NCBI RefSeq assembly: GCF_005876835.1
Contig: NZ_PPSW01000016.1
Coordinates: forward strand, 120,981-184,980
Direction of reading: 5' to 3'
Length of the DNA stretch: 64,000 nt
Source of the DNA: Pseudoalteromonas phenolica
GTDB taxonomy: Bacteria; Pseudomonadota; Gammaproteobacteria; Enterobacterales; Alteromonadaceae
Part shown: one piece after another, positions 1 through 8,525 of the stretch
How the letters are laid out: the number at the start of each line of letters is the position of its first letter
Numbering within the stretch: the stretch's first letter is position 1
Notes under the pieces: generated by a model
Told to the model about the DNA's origin: nothing
Databases searched by the model: none
Seen by the model: only the letters and a program-made list of their open reading frames with translations
Made by a program: the position numbers and the translations under genes

Positions 1-381
1 CGCTTGGTCGATAGACAAGTCAGCGCATCTATCAGTCGCTTGTACACTACCCGTTTTTGGTCTTGCAGTTAACACAAACCCCAAACTTCTAAAGTTTGCT
101 GCACCTGCTGGCTTATTTGTATGTCGATAAGTGAAATCATAAACTGCTGAATTTGGTAAATCGTTAAATTGATCGCTATCTGGGTAACCACCGTTTCTTG
201 AGTAGACTCGCTCTAAAATGGCCGCAGTTTGCAACATGGCTTGCTGTGCATCTGAGCGATGCCCATCTTGGATATACCTTTGATAAGACGGATACGCCAG
301 TGTCGTTGTAATCGCAACAATTGCAACCACAATTAACAGCTCAATTAGCGTAAAACCTTTTGTATTTACTCTAGAATTCAT
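1..381 (-). CDS. Type IV pilin, PilE-like (3' end cut off by the window)
   Basis: This gene encodes a type IV pilin subunit, exported and polymerised at the inner membrane after prepilin peptidase cleavage. The 127 visible codons read without interruption from an ATG at 379-381 to the window edge, so the C-terminus is missing. The short leader MNSRVNTKG is followed by the class III signal FTLIELLIVVAIVAI, with cleavage expected between Gly9 and Phe10. Glu at mature position 5 is present. The stretch after the helix (YPSYQ, then SDAQQAMLQTAAILE) is typical of PilE minor or major pilins, and a Cys occurs near residue 119 (RCADLSIDQ), where PilE proteins commonly have the first Cys of the C-terminal loop. 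Whether it is a major or minor pilin cannot be told from this fragment. Confidence 0.85.
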   Translation of the reverse strand, partial: MNSRVNTKGFTLIELLIVVAIVAITTTLAYPSYQRYIQDGHRSDAQQAMLQTAAILERVYSRNGGYPDSDQFNDLPNSAVYDFTYRHTNKPAGAANFRSLGFVLTARPKTGSVQATDRCADLSIDQA

Positions 382-609
382 ACTCTACTCAAATTAAAAC
401 AGCGCTGTCATTTTTAACACAAAGCTAACAAGAAGCAAAATCTAAACTTGTTCTTAGCTATGCCAAAATCTGCAGTCAAAATACCACATTATATATGTTT
501 ATGAAAAAGGAACGGATTACATGTAATTACACAATGCGCCGCTTGCTCAGATCCGTGAGATATTTATATGAAGAGAGAGTGTGATAGTTTTTATTTTTTT
601 ATATAAAAA

Positions 610-632
610 CCGCGTGCATAACACGCGGCTTT
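610..632 (-). terminator. Rho-independent terminator of the rpsF-priB-rpsR-rplI operon
   Basis: A 7 bp GC-rich stem (610-616 with 622-628) and a 5 nt loop lie just after the rplI stop codon. Read leftward, the stem is followed by a run of T. The rest of 382-650 shows nothing else I can support. Confidence 0.85.
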
Positions 633-650
633 TCAACACTTAATCAGAGA

Positions 651-1103
651 TTAAGCTTCAGCAATAACGATTACTTTAATAGTAGCAGTTACGTCTGAGT
701 GTACAGAGATTGCAACGTCAAATTCGCCAGTCTCACGGATAGTACCTAGAGGTAGACGAACTTCTGATTTAGCAACTTCAACACCAACAGCTGAGATAGC
801 GTCAGCGATGTCACGTGTACCGATAGAACCGAATAGCTTACCTTCGTCACCAGCTTTAGATACTAGAGTAACTTCAGCTAATGCTTCTAGCTTCTCAGCG
901 CGTGCTTGAGCAGCTGTTAGTTCTTCAGCAATCTTCGCTTCTAATTCAGCGCGACGAGCTTCGAAAGTTTCGATGTTAGCTTTAGTCGCTGGAACTGCTT
1001 TACCTTTAGGGAATAAGAAGTTACGAGCGAAGCCAGATTTAACTGCAACTTGGTCACCTAAGTTACCAAGGTTTGCGATCTTGTCTAGTAGAATAACTTG
1101 CAT
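651..1103 (-). CDS. rplI: 50S ribosomal protein L9
   Basis: L9 binds 23S rRNA near the base of the L1 stalk and helps maintain reading frame. The protein is 150 aa, the usual length. The N-terminal signature [19 protein letters not shown] and the basic segment with [12 protein letters not shown] are diagnostic. A long Ala/Glu-rich connecting helix spans about residues 42-75, and the C-terminal domain contains [17 protein letters not shown] good ribosome binding site (AAAAGGTG) precedes the ATG. It is the last gene of the rpsF-priB-rpsR-rplI operon, 36 bp after rpsR, and is followed by a terminator. Confidence 0.98.
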   Translation of the reverse strand: MQVILLDKIANLGNLGDQVAVKSGFARNFLFPKGKAVPATKANIETFEARRAELEAKIAEELTAAQARAEKLEALAEVTLVSKAGDEGKLFGSIGTRDIADAISAVGVEVAKSEVRLPLGTIRETGEFDVAISVHSDVTATIKVIVIAEA

Positions 1104-1139
1104 GTTTCTACACCTTTTAAAAACGAGTTAATCCGCTGC

Positions 1140-1367
1140 TTACTTATGTAAGTCAGTGTATGGAAGAAGGGCTAGGTAGCGAGCACGCTTGATAGCAGTT
1201 GCTAGCTGGCGCTGGTATTTAGCGCTAGTACCTGTGATACGGCTAGGTACGATTTTGCCACTTTCAGTTACATAGTTTTTAAGAGTAGCTAGATCTTTGT
1301 AATCGATTTGTTGTACGCCTTCCGCTTTGAAACGGCAGAACTTACGACGTCTGAAATAACGTGCCAT
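1140..1367 (-). CDS. rpsR: 30S ribosomal protein S18
   Basis: S18 binds the central domain of 16S rRNA together with S6. The start was set at the internal ATG giving [13 protein letters not shown], the standard S18 N-terminus, which yields 75 aa. The five-codon upstream extension would run over the Shine-Dalgarno sequence GAGGAAAT at about 1371-1380. The conserved core ([25 protein letters not shown]) and basic tail ([19 protein letters not shown]) are intact. The gene lies 11 bp after priB, so its ribosome binding site overlaps the priB stop codon and translational coupling is likely. Confidence 0.98.
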   Translation of the reverse strand: MARYFRRRKFCRFKAEGVQQIDYKDLATLKNYVTESGKIVPSRITGTSAKYQRQLATAIKRARYLALLPYTDLHK

Positions 1368-1378
1368 GAGTAATTTCC

Positions 1379-1702
1379 TCAATTAATTCTTTCAATATGT
1401 TGTGCATGTAAGACAAGTTGACTTAAACCATTTCGGTTTTCGTGACGATTTAAAAAACCGCGTACTTGTATTGCCTGCCCAACGTATAAATGCTGTGTTT
1501 GATTCTGTAATTGTGCACCGCTTGCAACCACACTTAGACGAACATAACTATTTCTATTTAGTTCGGCTTCGACTTGCATTGATTTGTGCTCAAGTACAAA
1601 CGTGCAATGTGGAATACCAGCTGGGCTTTGACTAAATTTGGGTGTTTTACAAACCGTACCCGAAAGTACATATTGATTTGTATACAGATCAGGCTGTGTC
1701 AC
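1379..1702 (-). CDS. priB: Primosomal replication protein N (PriB)
   Basis: PriB is a dimeric OB-fold single-stranded DNA binding protein that links PriA to DnaT during replication restart. At 107 aa it matches the family length. The single OB fold spans nearly the whole protein ([31 protein letters not shown], ending in [29 protein letters not shown]). It sits between rpsF and rpsR, its invariant place in Gammaproteobacteria, and is presumably co-transcribed with them. Sequence alone could suggest SSB-like function, but the small size, absence of an acidic tail, and position make PriB the clear choice. Confidence 0.95.
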   Translation of the reverse strand: MTQPDLYTNQYVLSGTVCKTPKFSQSPAGIPHCTFVLEHKSMQVEAELNRNSYVRLSVVASGAQLQNQTQHLYVGQAIQVRGFLNRHENRNGLSQLVLHAQHIERIN

Positions 1703-1731
1703 CTATTTAATCAATCCAGATTCAATAACGA

Positions 1732-2073
1732 TTAAGCAGAAGCTGCTTCTTTTTTCTCTTCTTTAACAAGAGGAGACGCTTCAGTAACAGCGTTTTTAGT
1801 ACGCATAACTAGGTTACGTAGCACTGCATCGTTGTAGCGGAAAGAAGTTTCAAGCTCGTTGATTACTTCAGTTGGTGCTTCAACGTTCATTAGAACATAG
1901 TGTGCTTTGTGAAGCTTTTCGATTGGGTAAGCCAGTTGACGACGACCCCAGTCTTCTAGACGGTGAATTTGACCACCAGCTTCAGTGATAGAACCAGTAT
2001 AACGCTCGATCATACCAGGTACTTGCTCACTTTGATCTGGGTGAACCATGAATACGATTTCGTAATGACGCAT
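1732..2073 (-). CDS. rpsF: 30S ribosomal protein S6
   Basis: S6 forms a dimer with S18 on the 16S rRNA central domain. The protein is 113 aa and carries the family signatures [38 protein letters not shown] and [11 protein letters not shown]. The C-terminal tail ([11 protein letters not shown]) is acidic/lysine-rich; in E. coli S6 the C-terminus is modified by RimK with added glutamates, but this cannot be judged here. It is the first gene of the operon, preceded by a hairpin leader at 2098-2133 and a good sigma-70 promoter at 2164-2192. Confidence 0.98.
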   Translation of the reverse strand: MRHYEIVFMVHPDQSEQVPGMIERYTGSITEAGGQIHRLEDWGRRQLAYPIEKLHKAHYVLMNVEAPTEVINELETSFRYNDAVLRNLVMRTKNAVTEASPLVKEEKKEAASA

Positions 2074-2097
2074 GGATATTCCTTACGGTTAATATAG

Positions 2098-2133
2098 CCT
2101 TGTCCCGTTTCGGCCAGTCGGGGGAAGGCAAGG
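2098..2133 (-). promoter_or_regulatory. Hairpin leader of rpsF, probable S6:S18-binding motif
   Basis: The 5' untranslated region of rpsF contains a hairpin: CCTTG at 2129-2133 pairs with CAAGG at 2098-2102, and CCCG inside pairs with CGGG, with the unpaired segment containing CCG. Known rpsF leaders in many bacteria fold into a stem with a CCG-containing bulge that binds the S6:S18 heterodimer and represses the operon. Position and shape agree with this class, but I could not compare it with a covariance model. Confidence 0.5.
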
Positions 2134-2163
2134 AACTAAATGTGATAGCCGAAATGAGCGCGT

Positions 2164-2192
2164 ATTTTACGTTGAGTTGGGAGTTTTGGCAA
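2164..2192 (-). promoter_or_regulatory. Sigma-70 promoter of the rpsF operon
   Basis: On the minus strand, TTGCCA (2187-2192) is followed after exactly 17 bp by TAAAAT (2164-2169). It is about 90 bp upstream of the rpsF start, between the tRNA genes and the leader hairpin. No other promoter of similar quality was seen in this gap. Confidence 0.65.
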
Positions 2193-2264
2193 TGAAAAAA
2201 GCAAGAAAAGACTAATTATTAATCAAGATTATAAGTGAGTAAGGATATATTTGAAGCAGAAGAT

Positions 2265-2340
2265 TGGAGCGGCACACGAGGTTCGAACTCGTGACCTCGA
2301 CCTTGGCAAGGTCGCGCTCTACCAGCTGAGCTAGTGCCGC
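2265..2340 (-). tRNA. tRNA-Gly (GCC), copy 1
   Basis: A 76 nt tRNA with the acceptor 5' strand GCGGCAC, D-arm TAGCTCAGCTGGTAGAGC, anticodon loop TTGCCAA (anticodon GCC) and T-arm with GGTTCGAACC in complement. The CCA end is encoded (TGG at 2265-2267 on the plus strand). It is identical to the copy at 2514-2589. Both are read leftward, toward rpsF. Confidence 0.97.
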
Positions 2341-2420
2341 ATTCCATAGTTAGCTCTATGTTGTTGGTAACATTGCGAAGGTCGCGTCTATTACCCGAAG
2401 CAGCTGAGCTAGTGCCGCAT
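2341..2420 (-). repeat. Spacer repeat with decayed 5' half of tRNA-Gly (copy A)
   Basis: About 80 bp separating the two tRNA genes closely matches 2590-2669. Read leftward it starts with the first 18 nt of the tRNA-Gly sequence (GCGGCACTAGCTCAGCTG), then diverges, then regains GCGCGACCTT-like sequence from the anticodon arm (here ACGCGACCTT). An internal hairpin pairs GGTAA with TTACC. No T-arm is present, so it cannot be a functional tRNA. Confidence 0.75.
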
Positions 2421-2463
2421 CCCATAGATAACCCGAGGTTTTTAGCAGCTGAGTTAGTACTGC
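2421..2463 (-). repeat. Further decayed tRNA-Gly 5' fragment (copy C)
   Basis: Read leftward, the segment starts GCAGTACTAACTCAGCTGCT, which matches the tRNA-Gly 5' end with three substitutions in the first 18 nt, then continues into a short stretch resembling the TCTATGGGAT end of the neighbouring spacer. It looks like an older, more degraded unit of the same repeat. Confidence 0.5.
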
Positions 2464-2513
2464 ATATAATTAGTTAAACACTAATTAACTTGTGTAAAAC
2501 AAGATTAAGAATT

Positions 2514-2589
2514 TGGAGCGGCACACGAGGTTCGAACTCGTGACCTCGACCTTGGCAAGGTCGCGCTCTACCAGCTGAGCTAGTGCCGC
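2514..2589 (-). tRNA. tRNA-Gly (GCC), copy 2
   Basis: A second 76 nt tRNA-Gly with anticodon GCC and encoded CCA, identical to 2265-2340 and in the same orientation, 249 bp away. The duplication includes the spacer that precedes each copy's neighbour, so it arose by tandem duplication of a unit larger than the tRNA. Confidence 0.97.
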
Positions 2590-2669
2590 ATTCCATAGTT
2601 AGCCCTATATTATTAGTAATATCGCAAAGGTCGCGCCTATTACCTGGAGCAGCTGAGCTAGTGCCGCAT
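2590..2669 (-). repeat. Spacer repeat with decayed 5' half of tRNA-Gly (copy B)
   Basis: This stretch closely matches 2341-2420. Read leftward it begins with the exact first 18 nt of the tRNA-Gly, continues with CTCCAGGTAATAG, and then repeats GCGCGACCTT. GTAATA and TATTAC flank the latter and can form a hairpin. It lies upstream of tRNA copy 2 in the transcript, so it would be part of the precursor. Confidence 0.75.
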
Positions 2670-2710
2670 CACAATATTTAGCAATATAATTGCTGCGCTT
2701 TAAAACAAGA

Positions 2711-2740
2711 AACCCCGCAGAGTTACTCTCTTAAGCGGGG
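2711..2740 (-). terminator. Rho-independent terminator of orn
   Basis: Stem CCCCGC (2713-2718) pairs with GCGGGG (2735-2740), with additional pairing of AGAG/CTCT inside. Read leftward, the stem is followed by TTTCTTGTTTT. It lies 40 bp after the orn stop codon. Confidence 0.85.
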
Positions 2741-2779
2741 CAGGATTGTACAATAATGCAGGTGCTTTGCAAGCAGTTT

Positions 2780-3325
2780 TTAAAGATTAAAGAACTTTTC
2801 TTTATAAACCTTTAATTCCATTATTGAATCTTTTATATCGTCTAGTGCCAAGTGTGAGCTTTTCTTTTTCACTTGACCTAGTAACTCAGGCTTCCAACGA
2901 CGTGCAAGTTCTTTCACTGTACTCACATCTAGGTTGCGATAGTGAAAGTAAGCTTCAAGTTCAGGCATATACTTATTCAAAAAGCGGCGGTCTTGACCAA
3001 TAGAATTACCACACATAGGCGAACTCCCTGGTGGTACCCACTCTTTTAAAAACTCTAAAGTTTGTGCAATGGCATCGTCTTCAGTGAACTTGCTGGCCTT
3101 ACAGCGAGCTGTCAAACCTGAACGACCGTGTTGATTGGTACACCATTCGTCCATGTTATCTAACAACTCATCACTTTGATGAATAGCAATAACAGGGCCT
3201 TCAGCTAATACATTTAAATCGCCGTCAGTAATAACCGTAGCAATTTCTAAGATTTTATCTGTTTTAGGCTCTAAGCCCGTCATTTCAAGATCTAGCCAGA
3301 TCAAATTTGATTCATTAAAAGACAT
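2780..3325 (-). CDS. orn: Oligoribonuclease
   Basis: Orn is the essential 3'-5' exonuclease that degrades dinucleotides and pGpG, finishing both mRNA decay and cyclic di-GMP turnover. At 181 aa it is of standard length. The DEDDh motifs are all visible: Exo [10 protein letters not shown] near residue 10, an Exo II segment with [11 protein letters not shown] around 107-117, and Exo [14 protein letters not shown] near 158-168. It is transcribed divergently from rsgA with a 202 bp gap, the usual arrangement in Gammaproteobacteria, and has its own terminator. Two REC/EAL or EAL-like genes elsewhere in the window suggest cyclic di-GMP turnover in this strain. Confidence 0.97.
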   Translation of the reverse strand: MSFNESNLIWLDLEMTGLEPKTDKILEIATVITDGDLNVLAEGPVIAIHQSDELLDNMDEWCTNQHGRSGLTARCKASKFTEDDAIAQTLEFLKEWVPPGSSPMCGNSIGQDRRFLNKYMPELEAYFHYRNLDVSTVKELARRWKPELLGQVKKKSSHLALDDIKDSIMELKVYKEKFFNL

Positions 3326-3527
3326 AAACTACCTTAGCGGTACTTCCTTTAGATCCAATGCAATTAGATATATCATATTAGCTTCACTTGTTTACCTAAA
3401 GCTTTTTTTTTAAAAGCGCTTAATTTAATTGAGTTATAGCCCATTTAAGCCATGCTCACAAAGTAAACAGAGTGATTTTAGGCAATTTTATTAATTGCAT
3501 TTTTGATCAGTGACAAGCTAAGTAACT

Positions 3528-4586
3528 ATGGCAAAACAAAAGAAACTCAGTAAAGGCCAATCCCGTCGGATCAGTGCCAACCATCAAAAACGCTTGCGTA
3601 AAGCTAAACAACAGCATAGCGAGCAACAAGATACTCAGTGGCAAACCGACAATTTAGGTCCAACTGAAAATGCAGTGGTGATCAGTCGTTTCGGCCAACA
3701 TGCCGATATAGAAACGTCTGATGGCGAAGTTTTGCGCTGTAATATTCGCAGAACTGTTGGCGGTTTAGTATGCGGTGATGAAGTATTCTTTCGTCGTGCC
3801 AAAGTCAGTGATGGTGACCTCGCTGGTGTTATAGAGGCCATTGAAGAGCGACGCTCACAGCTTACCCGCCCAGACTTTTATGATGGCGTTAAAGTTGTTG
3901 CAGCAAACATTGACCAAATTTTAATGGTGTCTGCAATTTTGCCTGAGTTCACCCCACAAATTATCGACCGATATTTAGTGGCTTGTGAAGATATGGGTAT
4001 CGAGCCCATCTTAGTGCTCAATAAAATCGACTTGATTGATGACGAAGGTCTCGAGTTCATTAACGAGATTTTAGATATCTATCGTGAATTAGATTATAAA
4101 GTTCACCTTGTCAGTACTAAAACCGGCGAAGGTATCGACGCGCTTAAGCAAGTATTAGTGGGTAAAAACAACATCTTTGTAGGTCAATCTGGGGTCGGTA
4201 AATCAACACTCGTCAATACCGTACTCCCTGATGCAGATATTCTTACCAAAGAAGTCTCTGAAAATAGTGGCCTTGGTCAGCACACCACGACGGTGTCACG
4301 ATTACACCACTTACCTAGCGGCGGAAACCTGATTGATTCACCGGGGATCCGTGAGTTTGGTTTATGGCACTTAGACGTTGAACGCGTAACTTGGTGCTTT
4401 AAAGAGTTTCGCGAGTATATAGGCGGCTGCCGTTTTAGAGATTGTAAGCACCTTAATGACCCAGGATGCATTTTGGTCGAAGCGGTTGATGAGGGTAAAA
4501 TTACTGAGTTACGTTTTGACAGCTACCACCGTATTCTAGAATCAATGGCTGACGGCCGCGCGGGTGCTCGTGCGCCAAGAGTTTAA
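3528..4586 (+). CDS. rsgA: Ribosome small subunit-dependent GTPase A
   Basis: RsgA (YjeQ) is a late 30S assembly GTPase. The 352 aa protein shows the circularly permuted order of this family: a basic N-terminal tail ([25 protein letters not shown]), an OB-fold domain, then G4 (LNKIDLI, near residue 165), G1 (GQSGVGKST, near 220), switch region ([12 protein letters not shown]) and G3 (DSPGIREF, near 268). The C-terminal zinc motif [14 protein letters not shown] is intact. It is followed after 60 bp by psd, the same pair as in E. coli. Confidence 0.97.
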   Translation: MAKQKKLSKGQSRRISANHQKRLRKAKQQHSEQQDTQWQTDNLGPTENAVVISRFGQHADIETSDGEVLRCNIRRTVGGLVCGDEVFFRRAKVSDGDLAGVIEAIEERRSQLTRPDFYDGVKVVAANIDQILMVSAILPEFTPQIIDRYLVACEDMGIEPILVLNKIDLIDDEGLEFINEILDIYRELDYKVHLVSTKTGEGIDALKQVLVGKNNIFVGQSGVGKSTLVNTVLPDADILTKEVSENSGLGQHTTTVSRLHHLPSGGNLIDSPGIREFGLWHLDVERVTWCFKEFREYIGGCRFRDCKHLNDPGCILVEAVDEGKITELRFDSYHRILESMADGRAGARAPRV

Positions 4587-4646
4587 AAAATTTACAGTTT
4601 ATATGTTAGTATCTGCGCTAATTATTTTTAGGAATTTATAGTCCCC

Positions 4647-5504
4647 ATGGATAAATTTAAAATTGCCATGCAATACGCCATGCCTAAGCATGGGATCTCT
4701 CGCCTAGTTGGTAAATTGGCTGCTGCCGAAGCAGGCTCCGTGACAACTTCTTTAATTAAGGCGTTTATCAAGCAGTATAAGATTGATATGAGCGAGGCAC
4801 TTTACGAAGATCCTGCGCACTATAAAACCTTTAATGAGTTCTTTACTCGCCCATTAAAACCAGGCATTCGCCCGTTAACAGAAGATGAAAGCATCATTAC
4901 TCACCCAGTAGATGGTGCTATCAGCCAGTTAGGCGACATTATTGATGGTCAGCTTATTCAAGCTAAGGGCCACAACTACAGCTTACAAGACCTACATGGT
5001 GGTGATAAAGACGATGCAGAGCCATTTATGGGCGGTAAGTTTGCCTGTATTTACTTGGCACCAAAAGACTACCACCGTATTCATATGCCAATTGACGGTA
5101 CGCTACGTAAGATGATTTATGTACCGGGTGATTTATTCTCGGTAAACCCACTTACAGCGAAAAATGTGCCTAACTTGTTTGCGCGAAACGAGCGTGTCGT
5201 GGCGATTTTCGATACCAAAGTGGGGCCACTTGCGATGACCTTAGTAGGTGCAACGATTGTAGCAAGCATCGAAACGATTTGGTCAGGGACAGTTACCCCA
5301 CCTGCAGGTCGCGACGTAATGACATGGAATTACCCTGTTGAAGGCGACAAAGCTATACATTTAAAGAAAGGCGATGAAATGGGCCGCTTTAAGCTAGGCT
5401 CAACGGTCATTTTAGCTTGGGGTAAAGATCAAGCAGATTTCTTAGATAGCGAGCAGCCTGAAACAGTAACCCGTATGGGCACGCCATTCGCAACAATTAA
5501 ATAA
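4647..5504 (+). CDS. psd: Phosphatidylserine decarboxylase proenzyme
   Basis: Psd converts phosphatidylserine to phosphatidylethanolamine at the inner membrane. The 285 aa proenzyme carries the self-cleavage motif LGST at residues 250-253; cleavage before Ser252 creates the pyruvoyl group of the alpha chain. The Asp and His of the autocatalytic triad are visible in HPVDGAISQ (about residue 90) and DYHRIHMP (about 145). The gene follows rsgA by 60 bp and is followed by a strong terminator. The length is shorter than the E. coli enzyme at the C-terminus but all catalytic parts are present. Confidence 0.96.
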   Translation: MDKFKIAMQYAMPKHGISRLVGKLAAAEAGSVTTSLIKAFIKQYKIDMSEALYEDPAHYKTFNEFFTRPLKPGIRPLTEDESIITHPVDGAISQLGDIIDGQLIQAKGHNYSLQDLHGGDKDDAEPFMGGKFACIYLAPKDYHRIHMPIDGTLRKMIYVPGDLFSVNPLTAKNVPNLFARNERVVAIFDTKVGPLAMTLVGATIVASIETIWSGTVTPPAGRDVMTWNYPVEGDKAIHLKKGDEMGRFKLGSTVILAWGKDQADFLDSEQPETVTRMGTPFATIK

Positions 5505-5540
5505 AACCAATTGAATTTTAAGAAATTGGTATAAAAAGAA

Positions 5541-5574
5541 AAGCCATCCATACTTTGTATAGATGGCTTTTTTG
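5541..5574 (+). terminator. Rho-independent terminator of rsgA-psd
   Basis: AAGCCATC (5541-5548) pairs with GATGGCTT (5562-5569) and is followed by a run of T. It lies 37 bp after the psd stop. Confidence 0.9.
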
Positions 5575-5602
5575 GAATCTAAAAACTCGCTTTATTAAAA
5601 AC

Positions 5603-5629
5603 AAAAAACCCAGCCGAGGCTGGGTTTTT
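5603..5629 (-). terminator. Rho-independent terminator of rpmB-rpmG
   Basis: CCCAGCC (5609-5615) pairs with GGCTGGG (5618-5624) with flanking A and T runs on both sides, so it can work in either direction. It lies 20 bp after the rpmG stop. Confidence 0.88.
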
Positions 5630-5648
5630 GAATTCTTTAAAACTAAAA

Positions 5649-5804
5649 TTACTTGATTTTAGCTTCTTTGAAAATCACGTGCTTACGTACTTTAGGATCG
5701 TACTTTTTGATTTCCATTTTTTCAGGCATGTTACGCTTGTTCTTGTCGGTAGTGTAGAAATAACCAGTACCAGCAGTTGAAACTAAACGGATCTTATCAC
5801 GCAT
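5649..5804 (-). CDS. rpmG: 50S ribosomal protein L33
   Basis: L33 is a small protein near the ribosomal E site. The 51-codon frame reads [19 protein letters not shown] at the N-terminus, then [16 protein letters not shown] and [10 protein letters not shown] at the C-terminus, which is the zinc-free gammaproteobacterial form: the paired CxxC motifs of the zinc-binding form are absent. A Shine-Dalgarno TAAGGAGC precedes the ATG. It lies 11 bp after rpmB in the usual rpmB-rpmG pair. Confidence 0.97.
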   Translation of the reverse strand: MRDKIRLVSTAGTGYFYTTDKNKRNMPEKMEIKKYDPKVRKHVIFKEAKIK

Positions 5805-5815
5805 GATTCAGCTCC

Positions 5816-6052
5816 TTAAACTTTTTCGCCGCGAGCACGGATATCTACTAATACCGCGTCGATGCCTTTTTTATCGATAATACGCATACCTTTAGTAGTA
5901 GTACGTAAAGTAACAAAACGTTTTTCGCTTTCAACCCAGAAACGGTGCGTTTGTAGGTTAGGTAGGAAGCGACGCTTAGTAGCGTTGCGCGCGTGTGAAC
6001 GGTGGTTACCTACCACTGGGCGCTTACCTGTAACTTGACAGACTTTAGACAT
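5816..6052 (-). CDS. rpmB: 50S ribosomal protein L28
   Basis: L28 is a 78 aa large-subunit protein. The sequence begins [19 protein letters not shown] and continues with [20 protein letters not shown], both diagnostic. The single Cys in CQVTGK is retained without the zinc-binding set, as in E. coli. GGAGATAT lies upstream of the ATG. The 272 bp between it and radC holds no recognisable gene; a promoter for rpmBG must lie there, but I could not pick one with confidence. Confidence 0.97.
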   Translation of the reverse strand: MSKVCQVTGKRPVVGNHRSHARNATKRRFLPNLQTHRFWVESEKRFVTLRTTTKGMRIIDKKGIDAVLVDIRARGEKV

Positions 6053-6324
6053 GTCTATATATCTCCAATAACTTCGCTCGAGCTTAATTTTCCCTTGGGC
6101 CTTAACTGTTTGCCCTGGGGTAAATCAGAGGGCGCTCTTTATACAGCATTAGCAGGCAAAGATCAAGGATCTAGTCCTATCAATCAGCTCATATGTAAAT
6201 TTGATAGCGGCCAATTATAATGATCGAATCGTGCTTAGGAAAGTAAAAACTGCATTTAAATTAAACTAATTTGCAATATTTTGAGCAAAGCTGCGTTTTT
6301 TAACGTTTTCTTTCTATAAATCAC

Positions 6325-6999
6325 TTAAATCAAGCCTCGCTGTGCAAAAGATATGCAGCGATTCCCTGCCACAATAAGGTGATCTAATACATGAATGTCC
6401 ACTAAAGCGAGGGCTTTTTGCAATTTTTGGGTAATTAACTTATCGGCTTCGCTTGGCTCAGCAATGCCACTGGGATGATTGTGCGCAAAAATTAATGAGG
6501 CCGCATTATGCTTCAATGCCGCTTTTACCACTTCTCTAGGATAAACACTCGCCGCGTTTATTGTGCCATTAAATAAAATCTCGTCATGAATAAGTTGGTT
6601 CTGGTTATCTAAATACAGCGCCATAAACACTTCATGTTCTAACCCTTTTAATTGCAAACACAGGTAGTCATTCACCGCATCAGGCGAAGTGAATACCGTG
6701 TCGCGCAAGCATGCTTCACGCATATAGCGTTTACTCAATTCAAGCACGGCTTGTAATTGTACATATTTGGCCTCCCCCAAACCCTTCAACGCTGAAAACT
6801 CTTTTAGACTGGCATTAAATAAGTTTTGTAATGACCTACTTTGCGTTAGTAGTGATTCTGCCAATTCAATGGCATTCATGCCGGCGATTCCAGTTCTTAA
6901 AAATATTGCCAAAAGCTCTGCATCACTCAATGCATGCGGGCCTTTTTTCAGTAACTTTTCTCTCGGTAGGGTGTGTTTTGGTAATGCACTCAATTGCAT
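6325..6999 (-). CDS. radC: RadC family JAB/MPN domain protein
   Basis: The 224 aa protein has an N-terminal UPF0758 helix-hairpin-helix region (ending in FSALKGLGEAKYVQLQA, about residues 67-83) and a C-terminal JAMM domain. The metal-binding motif is complete: HNHPSG at about residue 173 followed by PSEADKLIT, with a Glu in the upstream strand (HDEILFNG). JAMM proteins are usually metalloproteases, but no biochemical role of RadC is settled, and the older DNA repair assignment was withdrawn. It is divergent from coaBC with a 132 bp gap, the same neighbourhood as in E. coli. Confidence 0.93.
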   Translation of the reverse strand: MQLSALPKHTLPREKLLKKGPHALSDAELLAIFLRTGIAGMNAIELAESLLTQSRSLQNLFNASLKEFSALKGLGEAKYVQLQAVLELSKRYMREACLRDTVFTSPDAVNDYLCLQLKGLEHEVFMALYLDNQNQLIHDEILFNGTINAASVYPREVVKAALKHNAASLIFAHNHPSGIAEPSEADKLITQKLQKALALVDIHVLDHLIVAGNRCISFAQRGLI

Positions 7000-7131
7000 A
7001 GTTTGTCCTTAATTTCTTTGTTCCTAGGCGCTAAAGTGTAGTCAAAGGATCATAAAAGACAAAAGCAGGTTACCCCTCCGTCACTTCTCTATGGTAGAGT
7101 TTAAGCAAGTTTTTACTGGATTTAACAAGCT

Positions 7132-8319
7132 ATGAAACAGGCAAAAAATATTGTTTTGGGGATCAGTGGCGGTATTGCTGCTTATAAATGTGCAGAATTA
7201 GTTCGACGATTAAAAGAGCGCAACTGCAATGTCAAAGTGGTTATGACCGATTCTGCCAAGCATTTTATTACTCCCCTGACTATGCAAGCGGTATCTGGAG
7301 AACCTGTTTCTGATTCTTTACTCGACCCGAGTGCTGAAGCGGCCATGGGCCATATTGAGTTTGCCAAATGGGCTGACTTAATTCTCGTTGCCCCAGCAAG
7401 TTCAAACATCATCGCGAAAATGGCAGCAGGTATTGCCGACGATTTACTCACCACATTATTACTTGCCACACCGGCAAAAATAGCTATTGCACCCGCAATG
7501 AACCAACAAATGTACACCCACGCAGCAACGCAAGCCAACTTAAAAACCCTTGCTGATCGTGGCGTGGATATTTGGGGTCCGGGTAAAGGCGAACAAGCAT
7601 GTGGCGATGTGGGTGCGGGTCGAATGTTAGAGCCAATGGAACTCGTTGAGCTTTGTACGCGCGATGACATTGAACCCGTACTGGCAGGTAAAGCCATTGC
7701 AATTACTGCTGGCCCAACCCGTGAACCCCTTGATCCAGTGCGTTATATCAGCAACCATAGCTCAGGCAAGATGGGCTATGCCATTGCAGAAGCAGCCCTT
7801 AAATTAGGTGCAAAAGTGACCCTTATTTCTGGCCCTGTGACTTTAACACCTCCTACAGGAGCTAAAGTCATCAAAGTCAGTAGTGCACTAGAGATGCGAG
7901 ATGCCGCGCTTGAGCATGCGCAAAACTCAGATATTTTTATCGGTTGTGCTGCGGTTGCTGACTACCGTGCAGCCAATGTGGCAGAGCAAAAAATCAAAAA
8001 GCAAGGCGACGAAATCACCCTCTCTATGGTGAAGAACCCTGACATCATTGCCGAAGTTGCCGCCCTTCAAAACAATCGTCCTTATACGGTAGGTTTTGCG
8101 GCTGAAACACAAGATGTTGAAAAATATGCCAAAGGCAAATTAGAAAAGAAAAATCTGAATATGATCTGCGCCAATGATGTCTCTCAAGAAGGACTTGGCT
8201 TTAACTCAGATCACAATGCGTTAACATTGTTCTGGCATAATGATCAGCGTAATTTAGGGGTTAATAGTAAAGCCGAGCTAGCAACGTCTCTACTAAAGGC
8301 ACTTGCCGAAAAGCTATAA
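7132..8319 (+). CDS. coaBC: Bifunctional phosphopantothenoylcysteine decarboxylase / phosphopantothenate-cysteine ligase
   Basis: CoaBC carries out two consecutive steps of coenzyme A synthesis. The 395 aa protein has an N-terminal FMN-binding CoaC domain ([16 protein letters not shown] start, read here as [21 protein letters not shown] near residue 120) and a C-terminal CoaB domain from about residue 185 ([18 protein letters not shown], then [13 protein letters not shown], and [18 protein letters not shown]). Both halves are complete. In E. coli the next gene is dut, then slmA; here slmA follows directly after a 206 bp gap with no dut. Confidence 0.97.
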   Translation: MKQAKNIVLGISGGIAAYKCAELVRRLKERNCNVKVVMTDSAKHFITPLTMQAVSGEPVSDSLLDPSAEAAMGHIEFAKWADLILVAPASSNIIAKMAAGIADDLLTTLLLATPAKIAIAPAMNQQMYTHAATQANLKTLADRGVDIWGPGKGEQACGDVGAGRMLEPMELVELCTRDDIEPVLAGKAIAITAGPTREPLDPVRYISNHSSGKMGYAIAEAALKLGAKVTLISGPVTLTPPTGAKVIKVSSALEMRDAALEHAQNSDIFIGCAAVADYRAANVAEQKIKKQGDEITLSMVKNPDIIAEVAALQNNRPYTVGFAAETQDVEKYAKGKLEKKNLNMICANDVSQEGLGFNSDHNALTLFWHNDQRNLGVNSKAELATSLLKALAEKL

Positions 8320-8423
8320 AAACCCTTAAAACAAAGGCTTACAAAGGTGTATTTTTTTCAGTACAAAACATGAATGAAAGTCACTTTAAAACACTAGCAC
8401 CAAGCTGAATAAACCATTAACAT

Positions 8424-8454
8424 AACCCCAACAAAGTGTGAGCTTGTTGGGGTT
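8424..8454 (+). terminator. Strong stem-loop after coaBC, possible terminator
   Basis: AACCCCAACAA (8424-8434) pairs perfectly with TTGTTGGGGTT (8444-8454), loop 9 nt. It lacks a clear T run on either side, so it may be a weak terminator or a processing element. Confidence 0.5.
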
Positions 8455-8525
8455 TACACTAAATTATGCGCCGCATAATACAAAGTATAAATAGAACATA
8501 ATAACGATAAATTAAAGGACCATTC

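Noticed and set aside
1402..1635. A rightward frame opposite priB
   Set aside because: Antisense to a clear gene with no start signal.
2219..2425. A 68-codon leftward reading frame running through the first tRNA-Gly gene and its spacer
   Set aside because: It covers a tRNA and its decayed spacer; no ribosome binding site and no family similarity.
6002..6220. A rightward 72-codon frame opposite the start of rpmB
   Set aside because: It is antisense to a ribosomal protein gene and has no recognisable domain.
8463..8479. ATTATGC-GCC-GCATAAT palindrome as a SlmA-binding site
   Set aside because: It does not resemble the known SlmA sequence; kept only as a note in the slmA entry.
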